NCBI GenBank assembly: GCA_937127245.1
Contig: CAKZLU010000024.1
Location: 1 to 64,000 of the forward strand
Direction: 5' to 3'
DNA from: an uncultured Actinomycetes bacterium
GTDB lineage: Bacteria; Actinomycetota; Geothermincolia; Fen-727; JACVIW01
Length of the DNA: 64,000 bases
This document shows, piece after piece, positions 8,540 through 17,410 of this stretch. Numbering within the stretch: position 1 is the stretch's first letter; each line of letters opens with the position of its first letter. The translations under genes and the position numbers were made by a program. Below the pieces are notes generated by a model. The model did no database searches and was not told the DNA's origin. It saw nothing but the letters and a program-made list of their open reading frames with translations.

Positions 8540-9874
8540 ATGAAAAGATTTCTGAATCTTTTGGTCATTTTAAGTCTTGTTTTGGCTCTTTCCTTTCAGG
8601 CACCAGCATTATGCTTCCCCGAGAAATCTCTCGGGTCTGTGCCCGGCGCGGAATATCAGGTCAGGACTGATGATGGTGCCGTTCTTACGTTGAGGCGTTA
8701 TCTCCCCGAATGGGGTATGCGTTTTCATGAGGACGCGCTACCCGTTATTCTCATGCCAGGTGCCGGCGCCAACATTAACGAGTTTGATTTAAGAAGTCCG
8801 GAAGGGAAAAAATATGACGTGAGACTCCCTGATTCTTTGCCAGATTGGGCGCGGGGCGACCAAGTGATTCAAAGGGATCCGATCAAGTTTTACAGCCTCG
8901 CTTATTATCTTTATTCTCGCGGTTATGACGTATGGCTTACTCGCTACCGTGCGAGCGTGGATCCATCGGGCGTCGGTTTTCCCGCTTGGAACTCATCCAT
9001 TGACCATTACGGGATTTATGACGTTAAGGCGGTTGTGAAAAGAGTACGAGAGATTAGCGGAAAAAAACCGGTCTATATAGGGCACAGCATGGGCGCGACA
9101 ATGGCTTACGTGTATCTGCAGGGGGCGGTTTTCAGGGGATTGGTGAACCCCAGCGTGGTTTCGGATCCCCTGAAAGCGCTCGAAAGGAACAACGGCCGCG
9201 GTCCCGAGGCCGTAAGAGGCTTTATCGACTTAGACGGACCTATAGTCCCGAGTATCAAAGTTTGCATCCCTTCGATTGCCCTCCTTTTTCTGCTTCCGCC
9301 GCTTTATTTAGATATGAGCGGAATTGACCCTTCTGTTGCCGAGTCCACTGGAGATGTCCTGCTATTGGTTCAAAGGATACTGTGGGCGCTCAAAGGCTGT
9401 CTTCCGGATTTACTGGAAAACCTGATTGCTGCGATTCGCTTTGTGAATCCAGAAAATATTGACATTAACGTGATGAGGTTCTACGCCTCTTTTGTCGGCG
9501 GAGGGTTTCACACGCATGCGATGGCTCAGTATGCCGACAGCATAATGTGGAAGAATTTTCGCGAGTATTACCGCAACGGTTTTCTGAGAAGGTTCCTGCT
9601 GTTTTCACCGAAACCGCGCTCAGGCGATGGATACTATTACTATTCAGATAACCTGTGGAGGATAACACTTCCTTCGCTTGTTCTCGCGGACGAAACGGTT
9701 GACCTGACCGACCCCGAGGACATAAAGCAGTTCTTCTTAAGGAAAGGAAGGAATCGCCTCGATGAGTTTCATGTGATGCGTAAAACCGCTCATCTTGATC
9801 TTGTGAACGGACTTCTGGCTCCTTACGAGACCTTTCCGAAGATAGGAGGCTGGCTTTCGCGAATAGCAGGTTAG
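8540..9874 (+). CDS. Secreted alpha/beta hydrolase, lipase-like
   Basis: The product is a predicted exported esterase or lipase of about 444 residues. From ATG 8540, chosen over TTG 8480 because AGGGGGGT lies just upstream, the protein starts with MKRF, a hydrophobic stretch of about 17 residues and an Ala-rich cleavage region (signal peptide). The nucleophile elbow GHSMG is at residues 181-185 (Ser183). The likely acid and base are in LADETVDLTDPED and KTAHLDL near the C-terminus. A cap insertion with hydrophobic helices (IALLFLLPPLYLDM) sits between, as in lysosomal acid lipase-like enzymes. Lipid ester hydrolysis outside the membrane is inferred. It may be co-transcribed with the ADP-ribosylglycohydrolase gene, as the gap is only 69 bases. 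Confidence 0.85.
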   Translation: MKRFLNLLVILSLVLALSFQAPALCFPEKSLGSVPGAEYQVRTDDGAVLTLRRYLPEWGMRFHEDALPVILMPGAGANINEFDLRSPEGKKYDVRLPDSLPDWARGDQVIQRDPIKFYSLAYYLYSRGYDVWLTRYRASVDPSGVGFPAWNSSIDHYGIYDVKAVVKRVREISGKKPVYIGHSMGATMAYVYLQGAVFRGLVNPSVVSDPLKALERNNGRGPEAVRGFIDLDGPIVPSIKVCIPSIALLFLLPPLYLDMSGIDPSVAESTGDVLLLVQRILWALKGCLPDLLENLIAAIRFVNPENIDINVMRFYASFVGGGFHTHAMAQYADSIMWKNFREYYRNGFLRRFLLFSPKPRSGDGYYYYSDNLWRITLPSLVLADETVDLTDPEDIKQFFLRKGRNRLDEFHVMRKTAHLDLVNGLLAPYETFPKIGGWLSRIAG

Positions 9875-10101
9875 AGGACAAAGGATGGCAGCCTATTTGT
9901 GGACACTGATCAGATTTCCGTGGCACGAGGAACACATTGGGAACCAATCTTTTAACCAGGAATCGAAATGGGTGGCGTTTGCCCTGTTTGGAAGCCTCTT
10001 GGTCCCAAGCTGAAGGCATGCTTACCTTGCGGGTAAGAGTTCATAGCGTGTTGTCAAGACTGGCGCGGCAAGCGCTTTTGTCTTTCGAGGGGTGAGTCCG
10101 A

Positions 10102-10878
10102 ATGGAAGTTGAGGTTGAGAAAAAGGGCGCTGTTTGGACGGTTATCATAAACAGGCCGGAGGTCAGGAACGCGGTAGACGGGAAGACCGCAAGGCTTTTG
10201 TTCGATACTTTCAAGAATTTCGACTCTGACGAATCGGCCCGCGTGGCTGTACTCTGGGGCGCGGGAGGTAATTTCTGCGCTGGAGCGGATTTGAAGGCGA
10301 TTGCGAGCGGTGATGCAGAGAGGATAAATCCCTTACACCTGAACCTTGACGAATGCGCCCCGATGGGTCCTACTCGCCTTTCCCTTTCCAAACCGGTGAT
10401 AGCTGCTGTCTCGGGATATGCGGTGGCGGGCGGTCTCGAACTTGCGTGCTGGTGCGATATTCGCATCGCTGAGGAAAGCGCCGTCTTCGGGGTTTTCTGC
10501 AGACGGTACGGTGTTCCACTCATAGACGGCGGCACCATCCGACTGCCGGCGATTGTGGGTCTTGGCAGAGCGCTCGATTTGATTCTGACAGGGCGCCCGG
10601 TTGAAGCGAGAGAGGCTCTTCATATGGGGCTTGTAAACAGAGTTGTCCCCGACGGGAGAGCGAAAGAAGAGGCTGAAGAAATAGCCCTGAATATTTCGAA
10701 TTTCCCACAGGTTTGTCTCCGGGGCGATTTGCGGTCCGCGCGGGAAAGCCTGTTTGAGGATTTCCGCTCTGCTCTCAAAAAGGAGTTTGAACAGGGTTTG
10801 AAAACTTTGGAGGCCGGCGAAGCGTTGAGGGGCGCCGCCGAATTTGATAGCGGGAAGGGAAAACACGGAACGTTTTAA
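10102..10878 (+). CDS. Enoyl-CoA hydratase/isomerase (crotonase) family protein
   Basis: This is a crotonase-fold protein of 258 residues, the normal length. The oxyanion-hole segments are present: GGNFCAGADLKAI, then VSGYAVAGGLELA. In the region where classical enoyl-CoA hydratases carry two catalytic glutamates, this protein reads FGVFCRRYGVPLIDGG, with no glutamate at the usual places. It therefore belongs to a divergent subgroup whose reaction may not be simple hydration. ATG 10102 follows GAGGGGTG. It stands alone between a lipase-like gene and an epimerase. A role in acyl-CoA breakdown is consistent with the two acyl-CoA ligases of the window but not proven. Confidence 0.85.
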   Translation: MEVEVEKKGAVWTVIINRPEVRNAVDGKTARLLFDTFKNFDSDESARVAVLWGAGGNFCAGADLKAIASGDAERINPLHLNLDECAPMGPTRLSLSKPVIAAVSGYAVAGGLELACWCDIRIAEESAVFGVFCRRYGVPLIDGGTIRLPAIVGLGRALDLILTGRPVEAREALHMGLVNRVVPDGRAKEEAEEIALNISNFPQVCLRGDLRSARESLFEDFRSALKKEFEQGLKTLEAGEALRGAAEFDSGKGKHGTF

Positions 10879-11229
10879 TCATTCCCGCGCGCTCGCGCCG
10901 TACTGGATGATAATTCCTACAAGACGTGCTTTACCCGCCTACCCACCTTTTCTCGTTTAGTGGGGAGATTGATTCGCTTTCTCTCGGCGCAAAGACTACT
11001 TCTAACCCCCACTTAGCCTCCCTTCCGGACAGCGGTATTTTTTGTTTTGTTGACTTGACGCCAGGAAGCATATCCCAGGGCACAGCCGATCGAAATCTTG
11101 GTGGCAAAAGCCCTTGAAAAGGGGTTGTCGTCCGTTTTAATATTCACCTGCTTCAGGAAATGCGTTTGAATCTTTGACCTTACGGGTAGTTTTAATATTT
11201 CTTTTCTTACGGTGTCTGGGGGTTGTTCA
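10879..11229. other. Intergenic region, no gene seen
   Basis: About 350 bases hold no supported gene. The phrase GTTTTAATATT occurs twice (around 11132 and 11189). AT-rich promoter-like sequence precedes the next gene, but no clear -35/-10 pair was assigned. Confidence 0.4.
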
Positions 11230-12189
11230 ATGAAGACCGTGGCTATCACCGGATGCTCAGGATACATTGGTTCGCGTTTGCTCGAGCAGGTGGCAGGCGA
11301 AGGTTTCGCTGAACGCGTAATCGGAATAGACATCAGAAACCAGGGACACCGTTTTGAAAATCTGCATTTTTATAAAATGGACGTGAGGGACAAGCGGATT
11401 TTCGATGTCTTCTCGGTTTACAAACCTCACAGCGTTGTCCACCTTGCTTTCGTTGTTGATCCCATGAGAGATGAGAAACTTATGCACGATATCAACGTTT
11501 CCGGAACAAGGAATGTTTTGAAAGCTGCTCTTTACTGCGGCGCGCGTCACATAACCATCGCCTCCTCTACGTCCGCGTTCGGTGCTTTTCCCGATAACCC
11601 CTCTTACTTGAAGGAGACCGACCAGCCTCGGAGGCAGCCCAACTTTGCCTACGCGTCTGACAAATACGAGGTCGAGATGATGCTGAAAATTTTCAAAAGG
11701 GAAAATCCAAAGGTGGGACTCGCGGTTATCAGGCCGTGTATCGTTTACGGTCCTAACGTGAACAATTATTTGTCGAGTTTTCTCCTCGACTTTCCCATAC
11801 TACCGGGCGTTGGGGGTGCGAGACCCCCCATGCAGTTCATACACGAAGATGATGTGGCGCGGTTTTTCCTTACAGTCTTGAAGCAGGAACCGAGCGGATA
11901 TTTTCATGCCGTGGGAGAGGGTCTGGTGGAAATCGAGGAGATCGCCGAAATGGCGCAAAAAAGGATCGTTGATGTTCCTCCATTCCTACTCTACCCTCTG
12001 GTTGATGCTTTGTGGAAACTGCGCGCACCGAGAATAAACGGTCCATCGGGGATGCTCGAGTTCATTCGTTACAGGTGGACATGCTCTGATGAGTTAACAA
12101 GGAAAGCTCTGGACATTCCGCCGCACATGTCGAGCAAGGAAGTTGTCCGGGTAACGCTTGAGAGTAAAGGCGCTCTGAAAAAGAAGTAG
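11230..12189 (+). CDS. NAD-dependent epimerase/dehydratase (extended SDR)
   Basis: The product is a 319-residue Rossmann-fold protein of the extended short-chain dehydrogenase group, which acts on nucleotide sugars or related substrates. The nucleotide-binding motif TGCSGYIG is at residues 7-14, and the catalytic YxxxK is Tyr141-Lys145 (YASDK). The strand VVHLAFVVDP and the segment RPCIVYGP are also typical. The ATG at 11230 follows GGGGGT; GTG 11212 is an alternative. It lies next to envelope and glycan genes (PIG-L deacetylase, glycosyltransferase, wecB), which supports a role in sugar nucleotide metabolism. Substrate cannot be told from sequence alone. Confidence 0.85.
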   Translation: MKTVAITGCSGYIGSRLLEQVAGEGFAERVIGIDIRNQGHRFENLHFYKMDVRDKRIFDVFSVYKPHSVVHLAFVVDPMRDEKLMHDINVSGTRNVLKAALYCGARHITIASSTSAFGAFPDNPSYLKETDQPRRQPNFAYASDKYEVEMMLKIFKRENPKVGLAVIRPCIVYGPNVNNYLSSFLLDFPILPGVGGARPPMQFIHEDDVARFFLTVLKQEPSGYFHAVGEGLVEIEEIAEMAQKRIVDVPPFLLYPLVDALWKLRAPRINGPSGMLEFIRYRWTCSDELTRKALDIPPHMSSKEVVRVTLESKGALKKK

Positions 12190-12227
12190 CTTCATAAAAT
12201 GGATTAATTTGACAAAGCCTCTCTATA

Positions 12228-13652
12228 CTACTCCAGTTTTACGCGTTTCCACGCGCATCGATCATACATCTTGTCTGCAAAGTAAACATCGGCGCCCATA
12301 AGCAGGTAGATGGCTTCCCGCAAGATATCCTCAGGGATGACAGCCTCTATCGAGTTGCTCTTGAACAGCGTTTTCATTGATGAGTTCGCGCTTATGCTGT
12401 TTGAGGCAATTTTCTCGATCGAACAATTTCCTTCTGAAACTCTAATGTCGAATCTCAGTGTCTTTTTCTTCTTGAAAATACGCAGATGGATTCGATAGGT
12501 GAACTCACCGGAGGGTTTACCCGAAAGTTCAAGCCTTAAGTTTAACGCTCTTTTTCCCCTCTTGATGAGTAGTTTCTTGATATCCCCGGCAGGTCTTTTC
12601 ACGCTTAGGGTATCTCCATCCGGATCGATGACCGCTACCTCAGGTGTTTCTGCCGCATCAGAATTTCTTCCCTTTTTTGCTTTTTTCAGGACTTCAATTG
12701 AGGGCAGGGCGAAAATCTCGTTTCTCCTAACGAAGGATAAAAGCATGTTTGGAGCAACAGCCATTGGGAGCGCGTACATTTTGGTTATAAGCGCCTTTAA
12801 TCTTACCGTTTCAGGAGCGAGATGTAGAACCAGCCATTTTTCTTTGCGAGGAATCAGTTTAGCGGGCGGGAAGAGTCCGTGGTAGGGCGCGTAACCGCGT
12901 GGATGAGGAAAATCTCTTCTATGCACAAGGTATAAGAATTCCTTTGCGTGAAAATTGAGCTCCGCAAGCGCGTACTGGACAAAGGCGTTCACTGCCCAAT
13001 GGTCATGATGCAGATCCTCGGGGTCTGGGTAAAAAATGGATGAAGGTTTGAAGCGCGCGATTATTCTCTTAAGGTTATCTTTAAGCACTTTTCCGCAGAA
13101 AGGAACACGCTTGACAAATGAGAAGGCGTAGGGAGAACGTTTACAACCGTTAAGCCCCATATGCAGATTGCTCATGTCCCAGTTTGTGTCCCAGAGGAAG
13201 TTGACCGAGCCGTCGGGAAATCCCAAAAATATTACGTTTTCTCGGGGAACGCCGAGCCTCCTCATCGCTCGCTTGCTTTCATTGCACCTTAAAATCCCGA
13301 CCTTGCGGTGCATTTCCGGAGTTATTCTGCTTCCTTGAGACAGTTCCTTACAGGCTTTGATCGAAGCGTCTCCGCTCGTGATTACCACTATAAGAACCTC
13401 CGCTCCTCTGTTGAGTGATTCTCGGATTATACCGGCAGTAGCTAAATTCTCGTCGTCAGGGTGAGGAGCTATGACCAGTATTCTCCTGCCCACCTCCCTG
13501 GTGTCTATTTGTGACACAGGACTTCTGCCATCCTGCGTTCGACCGCAGCAAGCGTTGAGGAGCGCTGGCAGAATGAGGAAAAATCCTCCGAGTCTGAAGA
13601 ATTTCGGAATAAATTCCCTCTTGTAATTACCGCACCAAAGATTACTCCTCAA
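12228..13652 (-). CDS. PIG-L family deacetylase, predicted lipoprotein
   Basis: PIG-L/LmbE enzymes are zinc-dependent N-acetylglucosamine deacetylases. The zinc motif APHPDDE is at residues 62-68 and the third ligand lies in the LHHDHW segment. The N-terminus carries a hydrophobic helix ending in ALLNACCG with a lipobox cysteine at residue 35, so the enzyme is probably anchored outside the cytoplasmic membrane. After the catalytic domain (about residues 55-270) there is a beta-rich C-terminal tail of about 150 residues with repeated lysine strands. At 474 residues it is longer than the usual 230-residue family member because of the signal and tail. An extracytoplasmic de-N-acetylation of envelope glycan is inferred. 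Confidence 0.83.
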   Translation of the reverse strand: MRSNLWCGNYKREFIPKFFRLGGFFLILPALLNACCGRTQDGRSPVSQIDTREVGRRILVIAPHPDDENLATAGIIRESLNRGAEVLIVVITSGDASIKACKELSQGSRITPEMHRKVGILRCNESKRAMRRLGVPRENVIFLGFPDGSVNFLWDTNWDMSNLHMGLNGCKRSPYAFSFVKRVPFCGKVLKDNLKRIIARFKPSSIFYPDPEDLHHDHWAVNAFVQYALAELNFHAKEFLYLVHRRDFPHPRGYAPYHGLFPPAKLIPRKEKWLVLHLAPETVRLKALITKMYALPMAVAPNMLLSFVRRNEIFALPSIEVLKKAKKGRNSDAAETPEVAVIDPDGDTLSVKRPAGDIKKLLIKRGKRALNLRLELSGKPSGEFTYRIHLRIFKKKKTLRFDIRVSEGNCSIEKIASNSISANSSMKTLFKSNSIEAVIPEDILREAIYLLMGADVYFADKMYDRCAWKRVKLE

Positions 13653-14060
13653 TTTTTTAAAAACCGTTTAAGCTTCCACGACGATTCTTTTTGTTCATTC
13701 ACCCAAACTCGAAAATAGTTTCGTTTCAGCTTGCGGATAAACCTTTACCTCTTGGAGCGGGTGTTCTTTCCTTTCGCGGCTTTCGAGTCCTTTTTGCTTT
13801 TGAAAACGCGATTTCATGTTTCCGGTAGGCGCGTTCAAGAAAGGATAGATTCTTCAATCTGTAAGATTTCCGCAACTGTCAGGTTCTTTGTAAACCCATA
13901 CTCAAAGAAATAATCTCGGCGCCATATTTTTACAATTAGTTTGCCGTTACTGCTTTTCCGTTATCTATTTACAGTGGAAAAGGGGTTATCATTAGTTACC
14001 AGACCCAAGATATTAAGATATATAATTGCGCAAATTTAAAAGGCGGCAGCGAGGTTCATC
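13653..14060. other. AT-rich divergent intergenic region
   Basis: These roughly 400 bases lie between the PIG-L gene (minus) and the glycosyltransferase gene (plus). No gene is supported. The region is clearly AT-rich toward its right end, where a promoter candidate is listed separately. Confidence 0.5.
13996..14026 (+). promoter_or_regulatory. Candidate promoter for the GT4 glycosyltransferase gene
   Basis: A perfect -10 hexamer TATAAT at 14021-14026 lies about 35 bases before the start codon. TTACCA at 13996-14001 could serve as a -35 with a 19-base spacer, which is longer than ideal. This is pattern recognition only. Confidence 0.35.
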
Positions 14061-15221
14061 TTGAAAAAGACTCGTATCGGGTTTGATGGCAGAGCTCTCT
14101 GCGACATCAGTCAGTACAGAGGTGATGGTCGCTACACCGCTTGTCTTGTGGACAATCTTGTTAGACTCGGGGAAGAATACCGCTTTGTTCTTTTTGGATA
14201 CAGAAAAAGTTTCGACCCCCGTTTGCTCGAAGAGGAAACGCTAAAAAAGATTGAATGGCAAGAAATACCCCTCGCTGGGCGCTTGCCTTGCGCCGATATC
14301 ACTGCAAACCACATTCTTTTCGCCAGAGCAGTAAACGGTTCAGGCCTGTCTCTGTTTCACAGCATAGACCATAACATGACTCCTTTCTTGAAGTGCCCAA
14401 GCATAGTCACAGTGCACGATTTGATTCTTTTGATTTTGAGGGGTCCTTATCTCGGTCCAAAGTCTTACTTCTGGATAAAAGCGCAACACAGGGCAACCTT
14501 GAAAGCCTCTCTTATCGTAACTATTTCCGAGACTACGCGCCGTGACGTTGAGCGCTTATGGTCGGTACCAAAGGATCGAATAGAAGTGGTGTATGAAGGG
14601 GTTAATGAGCGCTACAAACCTATTTCGGACGAGAAGAAGATAGATGAAATACTTAGAAAGTACGGCATTAAAAAGCCATATTTCCTGTATGTTGGAGGAT
14701 TCGATCCAAGGAAAAATATTCTGAACACCCTTCTCGGTTTCAAGCGGTTTTTGAAAAACCATGGTGGATATTACCTTGCGATGTGCGGAGACCCTGTCGG
14801 TTTCGAAGACTACATTCACGATGAAATCGAAGACCTCGGGCTTTCCGATAGAATAATTCTTACCGGAAACGTGCCCCACAATGACCTTCCTTTCATTTAT
14901 TCCGCCGCCACCGCGCTCGTGCTGATCTCCCAGTATGAGGGCTTCGGGCTTCCTGTACTTGAGTCCCTTGCCTGCGGAACTCCTGTTCTCCTCTCCAGGG
15001 AAGGCTCTCTTCTCGAGATAGCGGGTGATGCTGGGCTATATGTTGACTTATTGGAGCCGGACCGGATAGCAGAGGTCATGGCTCTGCTCGCTTTCGATGA
15101 AAGGATAAGAGGAAAATTGCGGGAGAAGGGATTGCGACGAGCCTCGAAGTTCACTTGGGACGAAGCGGCGCGGAAAATTCTCGGACTTTATTCAAGGGTG
15201 ATAAGGGCTACTTCCCACTAA
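14061..15221 (+). CDS. Glycosyltransferase family 4
   Basis: The product is a GT-B fold sugar transferase of 386 residues using a nucleotide-sugar donor. The N-terminal domain has RIGFDGRALCD and a long acceptor domain. The C-terminal donor domain contains YVGGFDPRKN and the EX7E signature in EGFGLPVLE followed by SLACGTPVL. The start is TTG 14061 preceded by GCGAGG. No signal peptide is present, so it is cytoplasmic or loosely membrane-attached. It is next to an SGNH hydrolase and a UDP-GlcNAc epimerase gene (on the other strand), a small glycan set. Acceptor and sugar are unknown. Confidence 0.87.
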   Translation: MKKTRIGFDGRALCDISQYRGDGRYTACLVDNLVRLGEEYRFVLFGYRKSFDPRLLEEETLKKIEWQEIPLAGRLPCADITANHILFARAVNGSGLSLFHSIDHNMTPFLKCPSIVTVHDLILLILRGPYLGPKSYFWIKAQHRATLKASLIVTISETTRRDVERLWSVPKDRIEVVYEGVNERYKPISDEKKIDEILRKYGIKKPYFLYVGGFDPRKNILNTLLGFKRFLKNHGGYYLAMCGDPVGFEDYIHDEIEDLGLSDRIILTGNVPHNDLPFIYSAATALVLISQYEGFGLPVLESLACGTPVLLSREGSLLEIAGDAGLYVDLLEPDRIAEVMALLAFDERIRGKLREKGLRRASKFTWDEAARKILGLYSRVIRATSH

Positions 15222-15392
15222 TATTATGGCATACGTTTTTTTGTCGCGGTCTTTTTGCTTATTCTCGAATTAAAAAATATAGATATAGTTGGTCGATGGC
15301 AAGAAAAGATCGCTAAGAATATCCATTTACGGTAAATGCCCTAAACGGGGAATTCTAACTTGCGGGTTTCAGGCAACCCCGAACCCTTTGGT

Positions 15393-16025
15393 TCAGGCAT
15401 CTTGTTTTTGATTTGCCTGTTTTGCCATTGACAGCATAGGTATGCTTGTGCCCTGGATTATCCTTTCGAAGAGAAGCTGAGCGATTGAGTGATATCCTTC
15501 AGAGTTCGGGTGAACCCCATCGGCGAGTTTGTCAGGGTTCTCTTTGAAAAAATTGTACAAGTTAACCACCGGAGTGATCTTGTATTTTCGCGCGAGCCTT
15601 TCAACCTCTTGGTTGTATTTTGCTATTAATTCGGGTGATTCCACACCGTATGTCGGCTGTCCCGCAGGTATTAGGTAGGGAAGGTTGCAGAGAATCGTTG
15701 CCGTCTCCGTTGCCGTTGCCATGAGCAGTATCTGCTCGATATTTTCCGCGTAGATCTCAGGTGGAGTTCTTACTGTCGGCTTGGAATCGTTTGTGCCCGC
15801 AATCAGTATAAGCAACCTGATATCAGGGTTAGAGAGATACTGCCATGCGCGGCGCGTTATTTGAGCAGAGGTCTCCTGGCTCACCCCGGCATTTATGCAG
15901 ATATGGGGCCACCCAAGATATTCGGTGAGCATCTTTGAAAAAATAGGCGGATAGCCCCGATCATACTTGCATCTCGAGCCAAACGTTATGCTGTCACCGA
16001 GGCAGAGAACTTGTGTATAGTTCAT
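15393..16025 (-). CDS. SGNH/GDSL-type hydrolase
   Basis: This is an esterase-like enzyme of 210 residues. Block I is LCLGDSITFGS (nucleophile Ser), block III is IAGTNDSKPT, and block V is DGVHPNSEGY, giving the catalytic Asp and His. No signal peptide is visible. Its ATG at 16025 lies inside the 3' end of wecB (32-base overlap), so the two are translationally linked on the minus strand. In a glycan neighbourhood it may remove O-acetyl groups from sugars, which is inference. The stop in wecB upstream could reduce its expression by polarity. Confidence 0.85.
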   Translation of the reverse strand: MNYTQVLCLGDSITFGSRCKYDRGYPPIFSKMLTEYLGWPHICINAGVSQETSAQITRRAWQYLSNPDIRLLILIAGTNDSKPTVRTPPEIYAENIEQILLMATATETATILCNLPYLIPAGQPTYGVESPELIAKYNQEVERLARKYKITPVVNLYNFFKENPDKLADGVHPNSEGYHSIAQLLFERIIQGTSIPMLSMAKQANQKQDA

Positions 16026-17118
16026 TGCTGCGTATCTTCCTTATATGCTCTACGATTTTCTTCCCGGCCCGACCATCCCCGAACGGATTTGGCCAGTTCC
16101 TTTTGGCGCCCAACATCTTTCTTGCACCGGCAAGAATTTGCGCAGGTGATACACCCGCGAGCGTGTTGCTGCCCACTTCGAGCGTTTCAGGTCGTTCAGT
16201 GTTATCCCTCATGGTTACGCACGGCACTTTCAGGATGCACGACTCTTCTTGCACTCCTCCCGAATCTGTGAATATAAGGCGCGCGTTAGCCTCAAGTATG
16301 AGGAAATCAAGAAAACCCACGGGCTGGATGAGGATAAGTTTGCGAAATGAGCTCAGAATATTTTCCAATCGGAACTCGAGAATCCTTTTCATGGTCCTTG
16401 GATGAATGGGGAAAAGCATCGGGAGGTTGGTATGCTCGTTGATGAGTTTCAGTCCTTTGAGTATATTTTCAAGCCTTTCACGTTCGTCTGTGTTCTCTTC
16501 TCTGTGAAACGTCACTAGAAAATAACCTTTTGCCTTAAGGGACAGTCGCTTTATGATTTGTGATTTCCTGCGAGCTATATCGAGATTCTGATAAACCGCA
16601 TCCACAATCGTGTTCCCGGTGACGAAAATTATTTCCCTTTTTATACCTTCATTTAATAGGTTTCTCTGAGCTACATCCGTGGGCGCGAAAAGGTAGTTCG
16701 AGATATGGTCAACAATAACCCTGTTTGTTTCTTCAGGCATCGCCCTTTCAAAACTTCTCAAGCCCGCTTCTATATGAGCGATTTTGATGTGCATCTTGGC
16801 TCCCGCAAGAGCTCCCGCGAGAGTGGTGTTCGTGTCGCCAAGAACAATGAGCAGTTCAGGCTTTTCAGAAAGCAGCACTTTTTCGATTTCGATGAGCATT
16901 CTTGCGGTGGATTCTGCATGCGATCATGAGTATCCTTCGAGGTCGTATGTGGGTCTGGGCAATTCGAGCTCATCTAAGAAGATCGCGTCGAGATTATAGG
17001 AGTAGTGCTGGTTTGTATGGATTACGAAGTAACCGATGCGCTCATTGTCTAGCTCTCTTATTACGGGTGACATTTTGATGATGTCGGGTCTCGTCCCGAT
17101 AATTAAGCAAATTGACAA
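15994..17118 (-). pseudogene. wecB: wecB: UDP-GlcNAc 2-epimerase interrupted by an in-frame TGA
   Basis: The non-hydrolysing UDP-N-acetylglucosamine 2-epimerase makes UDP-ManNAc for envelope glycans. Starting from TTG 17118 (AGGGGGAT upstream), the frame encodes IIGTRPDIIK and HTNQHYSYN and reaches YDLEGYS. It then hits TGA at 16924-16926 and continues in the same frame with SHAESTARMLIEIEKVLL, LGDTNTTLAGALAGAK, HIEAGLRSFERAMPEE and DSGGVQEES to a stop at 15994. Relatives carry glycine (GSGSH-like) where the TGA lies, so a single GGA to TGA change explains it. An ATG at 16899, eight codons after the stop, could restart translation but would lack the N-terminal nucleotide-binding part. Nearby genes use TGA as a normal stop, so general recoding is unlikely. 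Confidence 0.85.
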
Positions 17119-17242
17119 TTAATCCCCCTAAGAAAACAAGTCATTTGATCTTTCGTGATTTTTCATGTCTTTTTTGAGTGCCGCCTCATGTCGCCCCCAG
17201 TTGAACATTATTTGTTCCCATGTTGGAAGAATCAGTTTTTTA

Positions 17243-17272
17243 ATTATAGTATAAAAATTAACAGAATATCAA
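17243..17272 (-). promoter_or_regulatory. Candidate promoter upstream of wecB
   Basis: On the minus strand TTGATA (17272-17267) and TATAAT (17248-17243) are separated by 18 bases in a strongly AT-rich stretch about 125 bases before the wecB start. This is close to a sigma-70 type consensus. Confidence 0.4.
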
Positions 17273-17410
17273 ATTGCTAAAATGCAACGTTTTTCAAGGG
17301 AGACCGGTTAGCGATAACCTGACCTCCGCTGCGTTAAGGTAAAGCAAATTTTTTCTGGGCTTTTTTTCATTAAACCAGCGGAAAACAAAGAAAATGTGGA
17401 GATTTCCCGA

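Noticed and set aside
16924-16926. Selenocysteine or general UGA recoding in wecB
   Set aside because: The expected residue is glycine, no selenocysteine hairpin is visible, and TGA ends many intact genes in the window.
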